DNA of 14,322 nt, from positions 1-14,322 of the forward strand of contig CALPQA020000012.1 in NCBI GenBank assembly GCA_943325595.2, read 5' to 3'. Both the position numbers and the translations under genes were made by a program. Positions 1-7,813 of this stretch are shown one piece after another (within the stretch, counting starts at the first letter, position 1; each line of letters opens with the position of its first letter). Origin of the DNA: Auritidibacter sp. Marseille-P8566. GTDB lineage: Bacteria; Bacteroidota; Bacteroidia; Flavobacteriales; Flavobacteriaceae. The notes under the pieces were generated by a model that was not told the origin of the DNA, did not search any database, and saw only the letters and a list, made by a program, of their open reading frames with translations.

Positions 1-1
1 A

Positions 2-1093
2 GACGGAATAGGTCCAGAAGTTACAAGACAAGCCGTAAAAGTGCTGAAAGCTATCGAAAAAAGATACGGTCACACGTTTGATTTTGAAGAAGCTTTAGTA
101 GGCGCAATCGCAATTGATGAAACAGGAAATCCATTACCAGATGAAACCATTGCAATTTGTGAAAGTTCAGATGCTGTTTTGTTTGGTGCCATTGGAGATC
201 CAAAATACGATAATAATCCAGATGCAAAAGTGCGTCCCGAACAAGGATTACTAAAATTAAGAAAAGTCTTGGGTTTGTATGCCAATATTCGTCCGATAAA
301 AGCCTACGAAACATTGATTGATAAATCGCCATTGAAACGTTATATTATCGAAGGAACCGACATGGTTATTTACCGCGAATTGACGGGTGGAATCTATTTC
401 GGAGAGAAAAAATTAAGCGAAGACGGAACTGTAGCATCTGATTTGTGTGAGTATTCGCAAATGGAAATTGAACGAATTGCACATTTGGCTTTTAAATCGG
501 CATTGACAAGAAGAAAAAAAGTGACCCTTGTTGACAAGGCAAATGTCCTTGAAACCTCAAGATTGTGGCGTCGAGTAGTGACTGCTATTGCTGCCGAATA
601 TCCAGAAGTTGCGCTTGATTTTCTATTTGTAGATAATGCTGCGATGCAAATGATTTTGAACCCAAAACAATTTGATGTCATTCTTACCGAAAATTTATTT
701 GGAGATATTATCTCAGACGAAGGAAGCGTAATTGGAGGTTCGATAGGATTATTAGCTTCAGCATCAGTGGGCGATAAAAGCGCAATGTTTGAGCCAATTC
801 ATGGTTCATATCCACAAGCTAAAGGAAAAGATATTGCCAATCCAATTGCGGCTATTTTGAGCGCGTCTATGTTATTAGAGCACTTTGGTCTAATGGCGGA
901 ATCAGAAAGTATCAAAAAAGCGGTCGAAAAAGCATTAGAATTTAATATTGTCACACCCGATTTGAATGCCATTAGAAATTATGGTACTAATTATGTTGGA
1001 GATGCAATTGCAAGTACAATTGTAAACAATGAAGAATCGAATGGGTATATCAATCACGAAAATATAAATTTGGGGAAATCCATATTTTTTTAA
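2..1093 (+). CDS. leuB: 3-isopropylmalate dehydrogenase, 5' end cut by window edge
   Basis: LeuB oxidatively decarboxylates 3-isopropylmalate with NAD in the third step of leucine synthesis, in the cytoplasm. The open frame runs to the left edge. Codons from position 2 give DGIGPEV, the family's N-terminal motif, so only about ten residues are missing. A GTG at 41 is internal and is not the start. Further family motifs are ELTGGIYFGEK (about 377-409), DNAAMQMI (about 632-655) and NLFGDIISDEGSVIGGSIG (about 691-747), which carry the substrate/metal aspartates, and EPIHGSYP (about 790-813). The last 20 or so residues, after VGDAIAST, form a polar tail longer than LeuB normally has. The gene is followed by a hairpin terminator, so it is the last gene of its transcript. 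Confidence 0.96.
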   Translation, partial: DGIGPEVTRQAVKVLKAIEKRYGHTFDFEEALVGAIAIDETGNPLPDETIAICESSDAVLFGAIGDPKYDNNPDAKVRPEQGLLKLRKVLGLYANIRPIKAYETLIDKSPLKRYIIEGTDMVIYRELTGGIYFGEKKLSEDGTVASDLCEYSQMEIERIAHLAFKSALTRRKKVTLVDKANVLETSRLWRRVVTAIAAEYPEVALDFLFVDNAAMQMILNPKQFDVILTENLFGDIISDEGSVIGGSIGLLASASVGDKSAMFEPIHGSYPQAKGKDIANPIAAILSASMLLEHFGLMAESESIKKAVEKALEFNIVTPDLNAIRNYGTNYVGDAIASTIVNNEESNGYINHENINLGKSIFF

Positions 1094-1121
1094 AGATAGT
1101 TTTTAGTTAGTTTTTTAGGGG

Positions 1122-1154
1122 AAAGGAGTCTTGAGTAATCAAGGCTCTTTTTTT
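1122..1154 (+). terminator. Rho-independent terminator after leuB
   Basis: The stem GAGTCTTGA (1126-1134) pairs with TCAAGGCTC (1139-1147) through nine pairs, one of them G-U, around a GTAA loop. Seven T residues follow (1148-1154), and the AAAG at 1122-1125 can extend the stem into them. The site begins 28 bases after the leuB stop. The opposite strand has no clean T run beside the stem, so it probably stops only leuB transcription and not the converging TPM gene. Confidence 0.85.
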
Positions 1155-1166
1155 ATGAAAAAATTA

Positions 1167-1961
1167 CTACCAACCGCCACTTGAGCCGCCACCAGAGAAT
1201 CCGCCACCGCCGAAGCCACCGCCAAATCCGCCACCACCTCCAGAAGAGCCGCCGCCAAATCCACCAGAACCACGTCCGCCACCCAAACTACTCAAAATAA
1301 TAATATCCAATAAGCTAGGACCTCCGCCAGAACTACCCGAATTACCTCCGTTATTTTTGCTTCTAGAAATTAAAACTAAAATAATAATTACAATAATAAT
1401 TATGGGTAAAGCTGGAAATCCATCCTTCTTATTTTCTTTTCTTTTTCCGTTGTATTTTCCTTTAAAAACATCAATTATAGCCGTGGTTCCTTTATCCAAG
1501 CCGATGTAATAGCTGCCTGCTTTGAATTCGGGAACAATAATATTCCTAATAATTTCTCCCCCAATTCCCGCAGTCAATCGGTCTTCAACGCCATATCCAG
1601 GGTTGATTGCAATTTTTCTTTCGTCTTTTGCCAATAGAATTATTACGCCATTATCATCTTTTGCAGTTCCTCCAATTCCCCAAGTTTGTCCCCATTTTGT
1701 GGCAAGCATACTTACGTCCTCGCCTTTCAGACTTTCAATGGTAATTACAACAATTTGGGTAGTGGTGGAATCGGAATACCGAATCAGTTTTTCTTCTAAT
1801 TGTGCTTTTTCAGTAGCACTCAAAACATTGGCATAGTCGTAAACAGAAGTTTGCTCACTTGGAATTTCAGGAATGTTGAATTGTGCAAAACCTATTTGTG
1901 AAAACAACAAACAAACAACTAATCTAAGAATAACGGAGTATTTCATAACTGGTAATTTCAT
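1167..1961 (-). CDS. Secreted/membrane TPM-domain protein (YgcG-like) with glycine-rich tail
   Basis: This 264-residue protein has a signal peptide (about 6-27, ending GFAQ), a TPM domain (about 38-170, with YDYANVLS, VVITIESLKG and INPGYGVED), one membrane helix (about 184-199, isoleucine-rich) and a tail (226-264) made almost only of Gly, Ser and Phe, ending GGW. This is the YgcG-type layout, with the TPM domain outside the membrane. TPM domains have been linked to phosphatase activity and to membrane-protein quality control, but the role here is unknown. The start at 1961 overlaps the upstream stop (TAATG), suggesting coupled translation. Met6 at 1946 would give a more ordinary signal peptide and is an alternative start. 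It is the last gene of the five-gene run beginning with the M23 peptidase. Confidence 0.85.
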   Translation of the reverse strand: MKLPVMKYSVILRLVVCLLFSQIGFAQFNIPEIPSEQTSVYDYANVLSATEKAQLEEKLIRYSDSTTTQIVVITIESLKGEDVSMLATKWGQTWGIGGTAKDDNGVIILLAKDERKIAINPGYGVEDRLTAGIGGEIIRNIIVPEFKAGSYYIGLDKGTTAIIDVFKGKYNGKRKENKKDGFPALPIIIIVIIILVLISRSKNNGGNSGSSGGGPSLLDIIILSSLGGGRGSGGFGGGSSGGGGGFGGGFGGGGFSGGGSSGGW

Positions 1962-2395
1962 TATTCTTTTGATATTTCGTTCGACAATTCATTGGTATCG
2001 CCTTCTTGCCAAGGGAAATAATTTTTCAATTGATTGCCCGCTTTCTGAATTCCGTCAATAAGCCCTTGTTTGAAATCACTATTTTTGAAATGGGATAACA
2101 TGGCATCTTTGGTTGTATCCCAAAAATCAGTAGGCACAACATCGTTAATTCCTTTATCGCCACAAATCACAAATTGCTTATCGGCTACAGCCAAATAAAT
2201 CAAAACCCCATTTTTGAGTTCTGTTTCGTGCATTTTTAATTCAACAAAAACTTCCAAAGCCCTATCATAAGGAACTTTGGAAGTTGTTTTTTCTATATGA
2301 ACTCGAATCTCGCCAGAAGTTTCTTTTTCCGCCATACTAATAGCAGCAACAATTTCTTGTTCTTCTTCATTGGTTAAAAAAACTTCTTTTGACAT
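1961..2395 (-). CDS. Soluble TPM-domain protein
   Basis: This 144-residue protein has no signal peptide and no membrane segment. It matches the TPM fold throughout: an N-terminal helix (EEEQEIVAAISMAEKETSGE), then EIRVHIE, then NGVLIYLAVADKQFVICGDKGIN (about 62-84), and a C-terminal helical part. The same domain occurs in the next gene, so the pair looks like a cytoplasmic and an exported paralogue. Its stop TAA overlaps the ATG of the downstream TPM gene by one base, and it lies 25 bases after lemA. LemA and TPM proteins are often encoded side by side, which supports the call. Biochemical function is not known. Confidence 0.85.
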   Translation of the reverse strand: MSKEVFLTNEEEQEIVAAISMAEKETSGEIRVHIEKTTSKVPYDRALEVFVELKMHETELKNGVLIYLAVADKQFVICGDKGINDVVPTDFWDTTKDAMLSHFKNSDFKQGLIDGIQKAGNQLKNYFPWQEGDTNELSNEISKE

Positions 2396-2420
2396 TTTAT
2401 TTATTTTTAGTTGAAAGGCT

Positions 2421-3017
2421 TTAGAATTTTACTTCTACTGGTTTTTCAGCACCAACGGCAGCTTCGAAATAAGGTTTTTCCTTAAGACCATAAAAACCAG
2501 CCAAAATATTTCTTGGGAAAGTATTTATGTTATTGTTATAAGGTTTTACCGCTTCATTGAAACGAGTTCTTGCTGTCAAAATTTGATTCTCTGTACTTGC
2601 CAATTCATCTTGTAGTTTCAAGAAATTCTCGTTGGCTTTCAAGTCAGGATATTTTTCAACTGACACTAACAATCTTGATAAAGAAGAACTTACTCCTGAT
2701 TGCGCTTTGTTGAATGCCGTTAATTGTTCAGGTGTAATATTGGTTGGATCAACAGTTACGGCTGTTGCTTTGGCACGAGCTTCGATAACCGCAGTCAAAG
2801 TGCTTTTTTCGAAATCGGCAGCCCCTTTTACGGTGTTTACCAAGTTTCCAATAAGGTCATTTCTTCTTTGGTAAGAAGTTTGAACATTACCCCAACTCTC
2901 TTTAATGTCTTGATCGTAACTTACCGCTTTGTTATATATTCCAGCTGACCAGCTATAAATTCCAATCACTATTACTGCTACAATAATCCAAGGTAAAAAT
3001 TTTTTAAGCATTTCCAT
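2421..3017 (-). CDS. lemA: LemA family protein
   Basis: This 198-residue protein has the usual LemA length. One N-terminal membrane helix (about 8-24, LPWIIVAVIVIGIYSW) is followed by a helical bundle. The family signature is clear: NKAVSYDQDIKESWGNVQ and YQRRNDLIGNLVNTVKGAA (about 30-68), then EKYPDLKANENFLKLQDELASTENQI (about 121-146) and RFNEAVKPYNNNINTFP (about 151-168). The C-terminal FYGLKEKPYFEA is also typical. Function is not firmly known; the protein is expected in the inner membrane. It is the third gene of the run, 32 bases after the MerR gene and 25 before the first TPM gene. I see no promoter in either gap. Confidence 0.95.
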   Translation of the reverse strand: MEMLKKFLPWIIVAVIVIGIYSWSAGIYNKAVSYDQDIKESWGNVQTSYQRRNDLIGNLVNTVKGAADFEKSTLTAVIEARAKATAVTVDPTNITPEQLTAFNKAQSGVSSSLSRLLVSVEKYPDLKANENFLKLQDELASTENQILTARTRFNEAVKPYNNNINTFPRNILAGFYGLKEKPYFEAAVGAEKPVEVKF

Positions 3018-3049
3018 TTTTGTTTAATTTAAAGTTTATTATTTAGTGT

Positions 3050-3382
3050 TTATAATTCTAATTTAATCGCATTCAGTTGCATTTTGATGCCTTCCAATTT
3101 GCTGATAATTTCATATTTATCCAAGGTTTTTTTCTGTCCTTCTTTCAAATGGATTTTGGCACCTTCCAACGTAAATCCGCGTTCTTTGACCAAATGAAAT
3201 ATCAATTTCAAATTTGTTACATCCTCGGGTGTAAACATTCTATTGCCTTTGGCATTTTTCTTAGGTTTCAGAATGTCAAATTCCTTGTCCCAAAAACGAA
3301 TTAGTGATGCATTAACATCAAATGCCTTGGCCAATTCGCCAATGCTATAATACCTCTTATTTGCTGATAACTCTATGTGCAT
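3050..3382 (-). CDS. MerR-family transcriptional regulator (short form)
   Basis: This 110-residue protein has a MerR-type winged helix-turn-helix at 11-31 (YYSIGELAKAFDVNASLIRFW) and a wing around 43-54 (NAKGNRMFTPED). The region 55-80 (NLKLIFHLVKERGFTLEGAKIHL) matches the second helical pair of the family. The C-terminal 30 residues are a probable dimer helix. There is no cysteine-containing metal site and no ligand domain, so its signal cannot be read from sequence. Its ATG overlaps the stop of the M23 peptidase gene (TAATG), so the two are probably translated together. It may regulate its own operon; inverted repeats upstream of the peptidase gene are candidate operators (inference). Confidence 0.9.
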   Translation of the reverse strand: MHIELSANKRYYSIGELAKAFDVNASLIRFWDKEFDILKPKKNAKGNRMFTPEDVTNLKLIFHLVKERGFTLEGAKIHLKEGQKKTLDKYEIISKLEGIKMQLNAIKLEL

Positions 3383-4359
3383 TAGTCTAAAGATTGATTT
3401 TCTTGATTTGCAATTTTTGAAATAGCCACATATTCTGCAGCCGATATATTTCCATAATAAAAATTCAATGGATTTACCACATCCCCATTTTTATGAACCT
3501 CATAATGCAAGTGTGGCGCTTCCGAACGCCCTGTGCTTCCCACATATCCTATGATGTCACCTCTTTTCACACGTTGCCCAACACGAGCTTTGTATTTGCT
3601 CAAATGGCCGTACAGCGTTTCGTAGCCAAAACCATGCCGAATTACAATGTGATTTCCAAACCCAGATGCCGTGTTGTCCGCCCTAACTACAATGCCATCA
3701 CCCGAAGCAAAAATTGGGGTTCCTGTTTTTGCGGTAAAATCCATTCCTTCATGAAACTTTCTTGCCTTGGTAAACGGGTCACTTCGATATCCAAAACCCG
3801 AAGCCATTCGCTTCAAATTCTCATTTCGAACCGGTTGAATAGCCGGAATTGCAGCCAATAATTTCTCCTTGCTCTTGGCTAATTTCAAAATCTCATCCAA
3901 TGATTTCGACTGAACTACCAGTTGTTTCGAAAGCACATCAACTCGTTTTGTAGTGTTGACAACCAACTCCGAATTGTCATAACCCTCCAGTTTTTTGTAC
4001 CTGTTTTCACTGCCAAAAACTGCCTTTCTGTCTTCTTCAGAAATCGGAGAAGAGTTGAAATAAGTGCGGTATAAATTATTATCTCGGTCTTCAATCGAGT
4101 TCAAAACTTCATCGACTTGATCCATTTTCCGATTCAAAATATCATATCTAATTTTCAAATTCTCGATTTCTCGCGCTTGAAATTTGTCTTTTGGCGTTTC
4201 AAAAAAAGGAGTATTCAACAAAACTACAAATGCCAAAAACCCAAATAATGACGAAGCCAACAAAAACAACATAAAATAACCAAAACTCCTTCTTTTTAAG
4301 GGCCTAATTATTTTATATGCCAAGCTTTCAGAATCGTAATAATATTTTACCTTCGCCAT
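3382..4359 (-). CDS. Membrane-anchored M23 family metallopeptidase
   Basis: This 325-residue protein resembles LytM-type peptidoglycan endopeptidases. It has a short cytoplasmic start, one membrane helix (about 26-48), a long helical, probably coiled-coil, periplasmic stretch (about 58-170) and a C-terminal M23 domain (about 185-300). The zinc and catalytic residues are all present: H203 and D207 in FHEGMDF, H252 in LYGHL, and H283/H285 in the HLHYE motif. It is therefore predicted to be active, unlike degenerate EnvC/NlpD-type activators. It heads a minus-strand operon and is divergent from alaS across 347 bp. The start MAKVKYYYDS gives a normal anchor, and upstream sequence is non-coding. 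Confidence 0.93.
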   Translation of the reverse strand: MAKVKYYYDSESLAYKIIRPLKRRSFGYFMLFLLASSLFGFLAFVVLLNTPFFETPKDKFQAREIENLKIRYDILNRKMDQVDEVLNSIEDRDNNLYRTYFNSSPISEEDRKAVFGSENRYKKLEGYDNSELVVNTTKRVDVLSKQLVVQSKSLDEILKLAKSKEKLLAAIPAIQPVRNENLKRMASGFGYRSDPFTKARKFHEGMDFTAKTGTPIFASGDGIVVRADNTASGFGNHIVIRHGFGYETLYGHLSKYKARVGQRVKRGDIIGYVGSTGRSEAPHLHYEVHKNGDVVNPLNFYYGNISAAEYVAISKIANQENQSLD

Positions 4360-4373
4360 GTTTTAAAAATATG

Positions 4374-4417
4374 CTATTTTTGCACTTTGTAAAAATAGGT
4401 TTTATAAATTTACAAAG
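4374..4417. promoter_or_regulatory. Two overlapping inverted repeats, possible operator
   Basis: CTATTTTT (4374-4381) is repeated inverted as AAAAATAG (4391-4398) with a 9-nt spacer. CTTTGTAAA (4385-4393) is repeated inverted as TTTACAAAG (4409-4417) with a 15-nt spacer. The pair sits 15-58 bases upstream of the M23 peptidase start. MerR-type regulators bind inverted repeats within promoters, and this operon encodes one. The link is inference, and low complexity could produce such matches by chance. Confidence 0.35.
4375..4382 (+). promoter_or_regulatory. Candidate alaS promoter -7 box
   Basis: TATTTTTG fits the Bacteroidetes TAnnTTTG -7 consensus on the + strand. A clear TTG box 17-23 bases upstream is lacking. 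If used, it would give alaS a leader of about 320 nt containing hairpin repeat copy A. AT-rich sequence makes chance matches likely. Confidence 0.3.
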
Positions 4418-4484
4418 CGTTGGAAAAACAAATTTAGTAAATGTTTCAGTTGCCCAACTCTTTTTTTAACACTATTTTATGTGC

Positions 4485-4622
4485 CTATTCCAGCTTTCCG
4501 TTGCAAGTTCTCGTTTTGAAATCTTTTTTTCTACGAGCCAGCAGGAGCTTCCTTCGGTCGCTCTGCTAGCTCAAGAAAAAATGAATTTCAAAATCTCGAA
4601 GCTTTCCACTACAATCTGGGGC
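4485..4622 (+). repeat. Dispersed hairpin repeat, copy A
   Basis: This is an intergenic element of about 138 bp that can fold into one long imperfect hairpin. The outer stem is TTTTGAAAT (4514-4522) with ATTTCAAAA (4585-4593). A T-rich/A-rich segment and GAGC/GCTC come next. The inner stem is AGCAG, a bulged G (4545) and AGC (4546-4548), with GCT and CTGCT (4560-4567). An 11-nt loop TTCCTTCGGTC (4549-4559) closes it. Flanks read ATTCCAGCTTTCC on the left and GCTTTCCACTACAATCTGGGG on the right. Copy B at 12033-12178 has the same plan and orientation. I recall similar sequences scattered between genes in Flavobacterium genomes but know no formal name. Confidence 0.75.
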
Positions 4623-4663
4623 AAAAACGTTAATTTGTTGATTTGGTAATTCGTTTATTCGAA

Positions 4664-4704
4664 AACCAATTAACCAATTAACCCAATAACCGATTAAACA
4701 ATAA
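4664..4704 (+). repeat. Short degenerate tandem repeat in the alaS leader
   Basis: Two exact AACCAATT units (4664-4679) are followed by degraded copies (AACCCAATA, ACCGATTA, AACAATA) running to the alaS start codon. The A/C-rich, G-poor composition would leave the start site unstructured. No other role can be read. Confidence 0.5.
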
Positions 4705-4706
4705 CA

Positions 4707-7334
4707 ATGAAATCACAAGACGTAAGAAAGCAATTTCTAGATTTTTTCGAAAGTAAAGGACATTTAATAGTTCCCTCAGCGCCAATAGTTCTAAAAGACG
4801 ACCCAACCTTGATGTTCAACAACTCAGGAATGGCACAGTTCAAAGAATATTTTCTAGGAAACGGAACTCCAAAAAGCAACAGAATTGCCGATACTCAAAA
4901 ATGTCTTCGCGTTTCAGGAAAACACAACGATTTAGAGGAAGTAGGAATTGATACCTACCACCATACCATGTTCGAAATGCTAGGAAACTGGTCATTTGGT
5001 GATTATTTCAAAAAAGAAGCCATCAATTGGGCTTGGGAATTATTAACCGAAGTCTATAAAATACCAAAAGATATTCTGTACGTTTCTGTTTTTGAAGGAA
5101 ATCCAGACGAAAATGTCCCTTTCGACCAAGAAGCTTACGATATTTGGAAAACATTAATAGCTGAGGACCGAATTATCCTTGGAAATAAAAAAGACAATTT
5201 CTGGGAAATGGGTGAGCAAGGCCCTTGTGGTCCATGTTCAGAAATTCACGTCGACATTCGTTCTGCAGAAGAAAAAGCAAAAATTTCAGGAAAAGACTTA
5301 GTCAACAATGACCATCCACATGTAGTGGAAATTTGGAACAATGTTTTCATGGAATTCAATCGTAAAGCAGATGGTTCACTTGAAAAATTACCAGCAAGAC
5401 ACGTAGATACCGGAATGGGTTTCGAGCGACTTTGTATGGTTTTGCAAGGAGTTCAGTCGAATTATGACACGGATGTTTTTACCCCAATTATCCAACACAT
5501 TGAAAAAATAACGGGTGGAAAATATACGATTAAAGCCAAAGACGACGAAGAAGAAAAAATCAATATTGCCATTCGTGTTATTGCCGATCACGTTCGTGCC
5601 GTTGCCTTTGCAATTGCAGACGGACAATTGCCATCAAATACAGGTGCAGGATACGTGATCCGTAGAATTTTGCGTCGTGCCATTCGTTACGGATTTACAT
5701 TTTTGAATACCAAAGAAGCTTTTATATACCAATTAGTAGAAACATTGAGTAACCAAATGGGAAGTTCATTTCCAGAAATTATTGCTCAGAAAAACTTGGT
5801 TATGAATGTAATTCGGGAAGAAGAAAATTCTTTTCTAAGAACATTGGATCAGGGTTTACAACTGTTAGAAAATGTCATTTCGGCTACAAATGGAAAAACG
5901 GTTTCGGGACAAAAAGCATTCGAATTGTACGATACTTTTGGTTTTCCAATCGATTTAACAGCACTGATATTAAGAGAAAGAGGCTACGAATTGGATGAAG
6001 CTGGTTTTGAAAAAGCGATGCTCGAACAAAAAACGCGCTCTCGAGCTGCATCAGAAGTTTCAACAGAAGATTGGACGTTGTTGGCAGAAGGAAATACCGA
6101 AACATTTGTTGGATACGACCAAACTGAAAATGAAGTAAAAATTACTCGTTTCCGTAAAATTGACAGTAAAAAAGACGGAGTTTTATTCCAAATAGTATTA
6201 AACAACACGCCTTTTTATCCAGAAGGCGGGGGACAAGTGGGCGATAAAGGAATCTTAATATCGCCAAATGACTCGATTGAAATTATCGATACCAAAAAAG
6301 AAAATAACCTGATTTTGCACTTGGCTAAAAAATTACCTGAAAATGTAAACGCCAATTTTGTAGCCAAAGTAAACCAAGATTTAAGAAGCTTATCTTCCAG
6401 AAATCACTCGGCGACACACTTAATGCACCAAGCGTTAAGAAGTATTTTGGGAACACACGTAGAACAAAAAGGTTCTTTGGTAAATCCAAATTATTTACGT
6501 TTTGACTTTTCACATTTTGCAAAAATGACGGAATCCGAATTGCAACAAGTAGAGGATTTTGTAAATGCAAGAATTCAAGAGCAATTGCCCTTAATAGAAC
6601 GCAGAAATATCCCATTTGCACAAGCAGTTTCAGAAGGAGCTATGGCACTTTTTGGAGAAAAATATGGTGATGAGGTGCGTGCAATAAAATTTGGCGAAAG
6701 CATGGAATTGTGCGGTGGAATTCACGTGAAGAACACAGCTGAAATCTGGCATTTCAAAATAGTTTCTGAAGGAGCTGTTGCAGCGGGAATCCGTCGTATT
6801 GAAGCCATTACAAGTGATGCTGTAAAAGCACACTTTAAATCGTATGAAAACACCTTGAATGAAGTTAAAGAAGTTTTGAAAAATCCGCAGGATATTTTGA
6901 AAGCCGTTCATGCTTTGCAAGACGATAACGCCAAACTTTCGAAACAAATCGAAGGTTTGATGAAAGATAAAGTTAAAGCCATCAAGGCTATTTTAGCGTC
7001 TGAAATCCAACTAATAAACGGAATTCAATTTCTTGCTAAACAAGTAGATTTAGATCCGAATGGCGCGAAAGATTTGGCTTATGAATTAGGAACTTTAGGA
7101 ACCAATGTTTTTGTGGTTTTGGCTACAGCCGAAGAAGGAAAACCAACGATCAGCTGTTATATTTCAAAAGAACTAGTTGCCGAAAAAGCTTTAAATGCTG
7201 GAAATGTAGTTCGGGAATTAGGTAAATTTATTCAAGGTGGAGGTGGAGGACAACCGTTCTTTGCTACTGCTGGTGGAAAAAATACCGCTGGAATCCAAGA
7301 GGCTCTAGATAAAGCAATTGATTTTGTGAAATAG
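4707..7334 (+). CDS. alaS: Alanine--tRNA ligase
   Basis: AlaRS charges tRNA-Ala and clears mischarged Ser/Gly-tRNA. At 875 residues it has full bacterial length with all domains. The class II catalytic core lies at about 1-240, with [41 protein letters not shown] and the motif 3 stretch DTGMGFERL (234-242). The tRNA-recognition region is about 245-450. The editing domain (about 560-700) has zinc ligands H567 and H571 in NHSATH, and C669 and H673 in CGGIH. A helical linker (about 705-770) leads to the C-Ala domain, with its glycine-rich [14 protein letters not shown] (844-857). Nothing is missing. It is monocistronic between the divergent M23 operon and a bidirectional terminator. The start is set by the conserved [14 protein letters not shown]. 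Confidence 0.98.
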   Translation: MKSQDVRKQFLDFFESKGHLIVPSAPIVLKDDPTLMFNNSGMAQFKEYFLGNGTPKSNRIADTQKCLRVSGKHNDLEEVGIDTYHHTMFEMLGNWSFGDYFKKEAINWAWELLTEVYKIPKDILYVSVFEGNPDENVPFDQEAYDIWKTLIAEDRIILGNKKDNFWEMGEQGPCGPCSEIHVDIRSAEEKAKISGKDLVNNDHPHVVEIWNNVFMEFNRKADGSLEKLPARHVDTGMGFERLCMVLQGVQSNYDTDVFTPIIQHIEKITGGKYTIKAKDDEEEKINIAIRVIADHVRAVAFAIADGQLPSNTGAGYVIRRILRRAIRYGFTFLNTKEAFIYQLVETLSNQMGSSFPEIIAQKNLVMNVIREEENSFLRTLDQGLQLLENVISATNGKTVSGQKAFELYDTFGFPIDLTALILRERGYELDEAGFEKAMLEQKTRSRAASEVSTEDWTLLAEGNTETFVGYDQTENEVKITRFRKIDSKKDGVLFQIVLNNTPFYPEGGGQVGDKGILISPNDSIEIIDTKKENNLILHLAKKLPENVNANFVAKVNQDLRSLSSRNHSATHLMHQALRSILGTHVEQKGSLVNPNYLRFDFSHFAKMTESELQQVEDFVNARIQEQLPLIERRNIPFAQAVSEGAMALFGEKYGDEVRAIKFGESMELCGGIHVKNTAEIWHFKIVSEGAVAAGIRRIEAITSDAVKAHFKSYENTLNEVKEVLKNPQDILKAVHALQDDNAKLSKQIEGLMKDKVKAIKAILASEIQLINGIQFLAKQVDLDPNGAKDLAYELGTLGTNVFVVLATAEEGKPTISCYISKELVAEKALNAGNVVRELGKFIQGGGGGQPFFATAGGKNTAGIQEALDKAIDFVK

Positions 7335-7353
7335 TAATATTGAAATTATATAA

Positions 7354-7396
7354 AAAAACAAACCCTTTCAAAGTTAAATCTGAAAGGGTTTTTGCT
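7354..7396. terminator. Bidirectional terminator between alaS and the small secreted-protein gene
   Basis: AACCCTTTCA (7361-7370) pairs perfectly with TGAAAGGGTT (7381-7390), with one more A-T pair outside and a 10-nt loop. On the + strand the stem is followed by a T-rich tract, TTTTTGCTTTTT. On the minus strand it is followed by TGTTTTTTT. It lies between two converging stops (7334 and 7412) and can serve both genes. Confidence 0.88.
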
Positions 7397-7411
7397 TTTT
7401 GCCTGTTAAAA

Positions 7412-7813
7412 CTAGTTCATTTTAGTAGCTTCTTTTTGTGCTTTTTGAATATCTTTAAAAGCTTTGTATTTTTCTGCGCCTAATAATTCTTTTAGTCTAG
7501 CATCTTTTGCTTTTCCGTATTCTTTAGATTTTGCAGTTTTTTCTTCTTCTGACAAAGAAGCATCCGCTTTTAATGCTTTTCCAAAAGCAGAACTTTCATC
7601 CATTATTGTTCTTACTTTTTGTTGCTCGTCTTCAGTTACACCAGCCGTTTTAAAAGCTTCTAATAAGTCTGCTTCTTTCTTAGCTTTTGCTGCTGCTTTG
7701 TCTTCCTTAGACATTGTTTTTTCTTGAGGTGCTTTTGTCGCTTCTTTTTCTTGTGCTTGTACTCCTGTAAAAGCAAATCCAATGGCAACGATTGTTGTTA
7801 ATAAGTGTTTCAT
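7412..7813 (-). CDS. Small secreted lysine/alanine-rich helical protein, function unknown
   Basis: This 133-residue protein has a clear signal peptide (1-20, ending GVQA before QEKE), so it is probably periplasmic. The mature part is very rich in Lys, Ala and Glu and has no cysteine. A charged linker (about 21-47) is followed by three predicted helices (48-133: LLEAFKTAGVTEDEQQKVRT, LSEEEKTAKSKEYGKAKDAR, LGAEKYKAFKDIQKAQKEA). The pattern of a helix, then a variable part, then a 'gaEKYKAFKdiQK' ending recalls small periplasmic Spy/CpxP-like proteins and Bacteroidetes DUF proteins of similar shape. That is resemblance only. It stands alone, with a TATATTTG promoter box 28 bases upstream and a terminator downstream, so it is likely a single-gene transcript. 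Confidence 0.8.
   Translation of the reverse strand: MKHLLTTIVAIGFAFTGVQAQEKEATKAPQEKTMSKEDKAAAKAKKEADLLEAFKTAGVTEDEQQKVRTIMDESSAFGKALKADASLSEEEKTAKSKEYGKAKDARLKELLGAEKYKAFKDIQKAQKEATKMN

Larger units (their letters stand above)
4360..4706. other. Divergent intergenic region between the M23 peptidase gene and alaS
   Basis: These 347 bases separate two divergently transcribed genes, so both promoters should lie here. The first 60 bases are very AT-rich and hold two inverted repeats and one TAnnTTTG match. The middle (4485-4622) is hairpin repeat copy A. The last 80 bases are the A/C-rich alaS leader with short tandem units. I see no open reading frame, tRNA or known riboswitch. No Shine-Dalgarno sequence precedes either ATG. 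Confidence 0.8.

Noticed and set aside
1195..1290. GC-rich repeated CCGCCACC-like tract as a possible repeat array
   Set aside because: It is the coding sequence of the Gly-rich tail of the TPM protein, typical of that family.
1522..1836. Open frame of about 100 codons on the + strand within the secreted TPM gene
   Set aside because: It is antisense to a clear gene with a signal peptide and TPM domain, and its translation has no recognisable features.
4485..4622. Repeat A as an insertion sequence remnant
   Set aside because: It has no transposase coding sequence, no clear terminal repeats with a target duplication, and copy B has the same short length.
4720..4880. Possible T-box or attenuator control of alaS
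   Set aside because: No T-box core or antiterminator was seen upstream, and T-boxes are not expected in Bacteroidetes. The hairpin there is the dispersed repeat.
5388..5627. Open frames on the minus strand inside alaS
   Set aside because: They are opposite a fully conserved alaS and have low-complexity translations, so they are shadows of its codon use.
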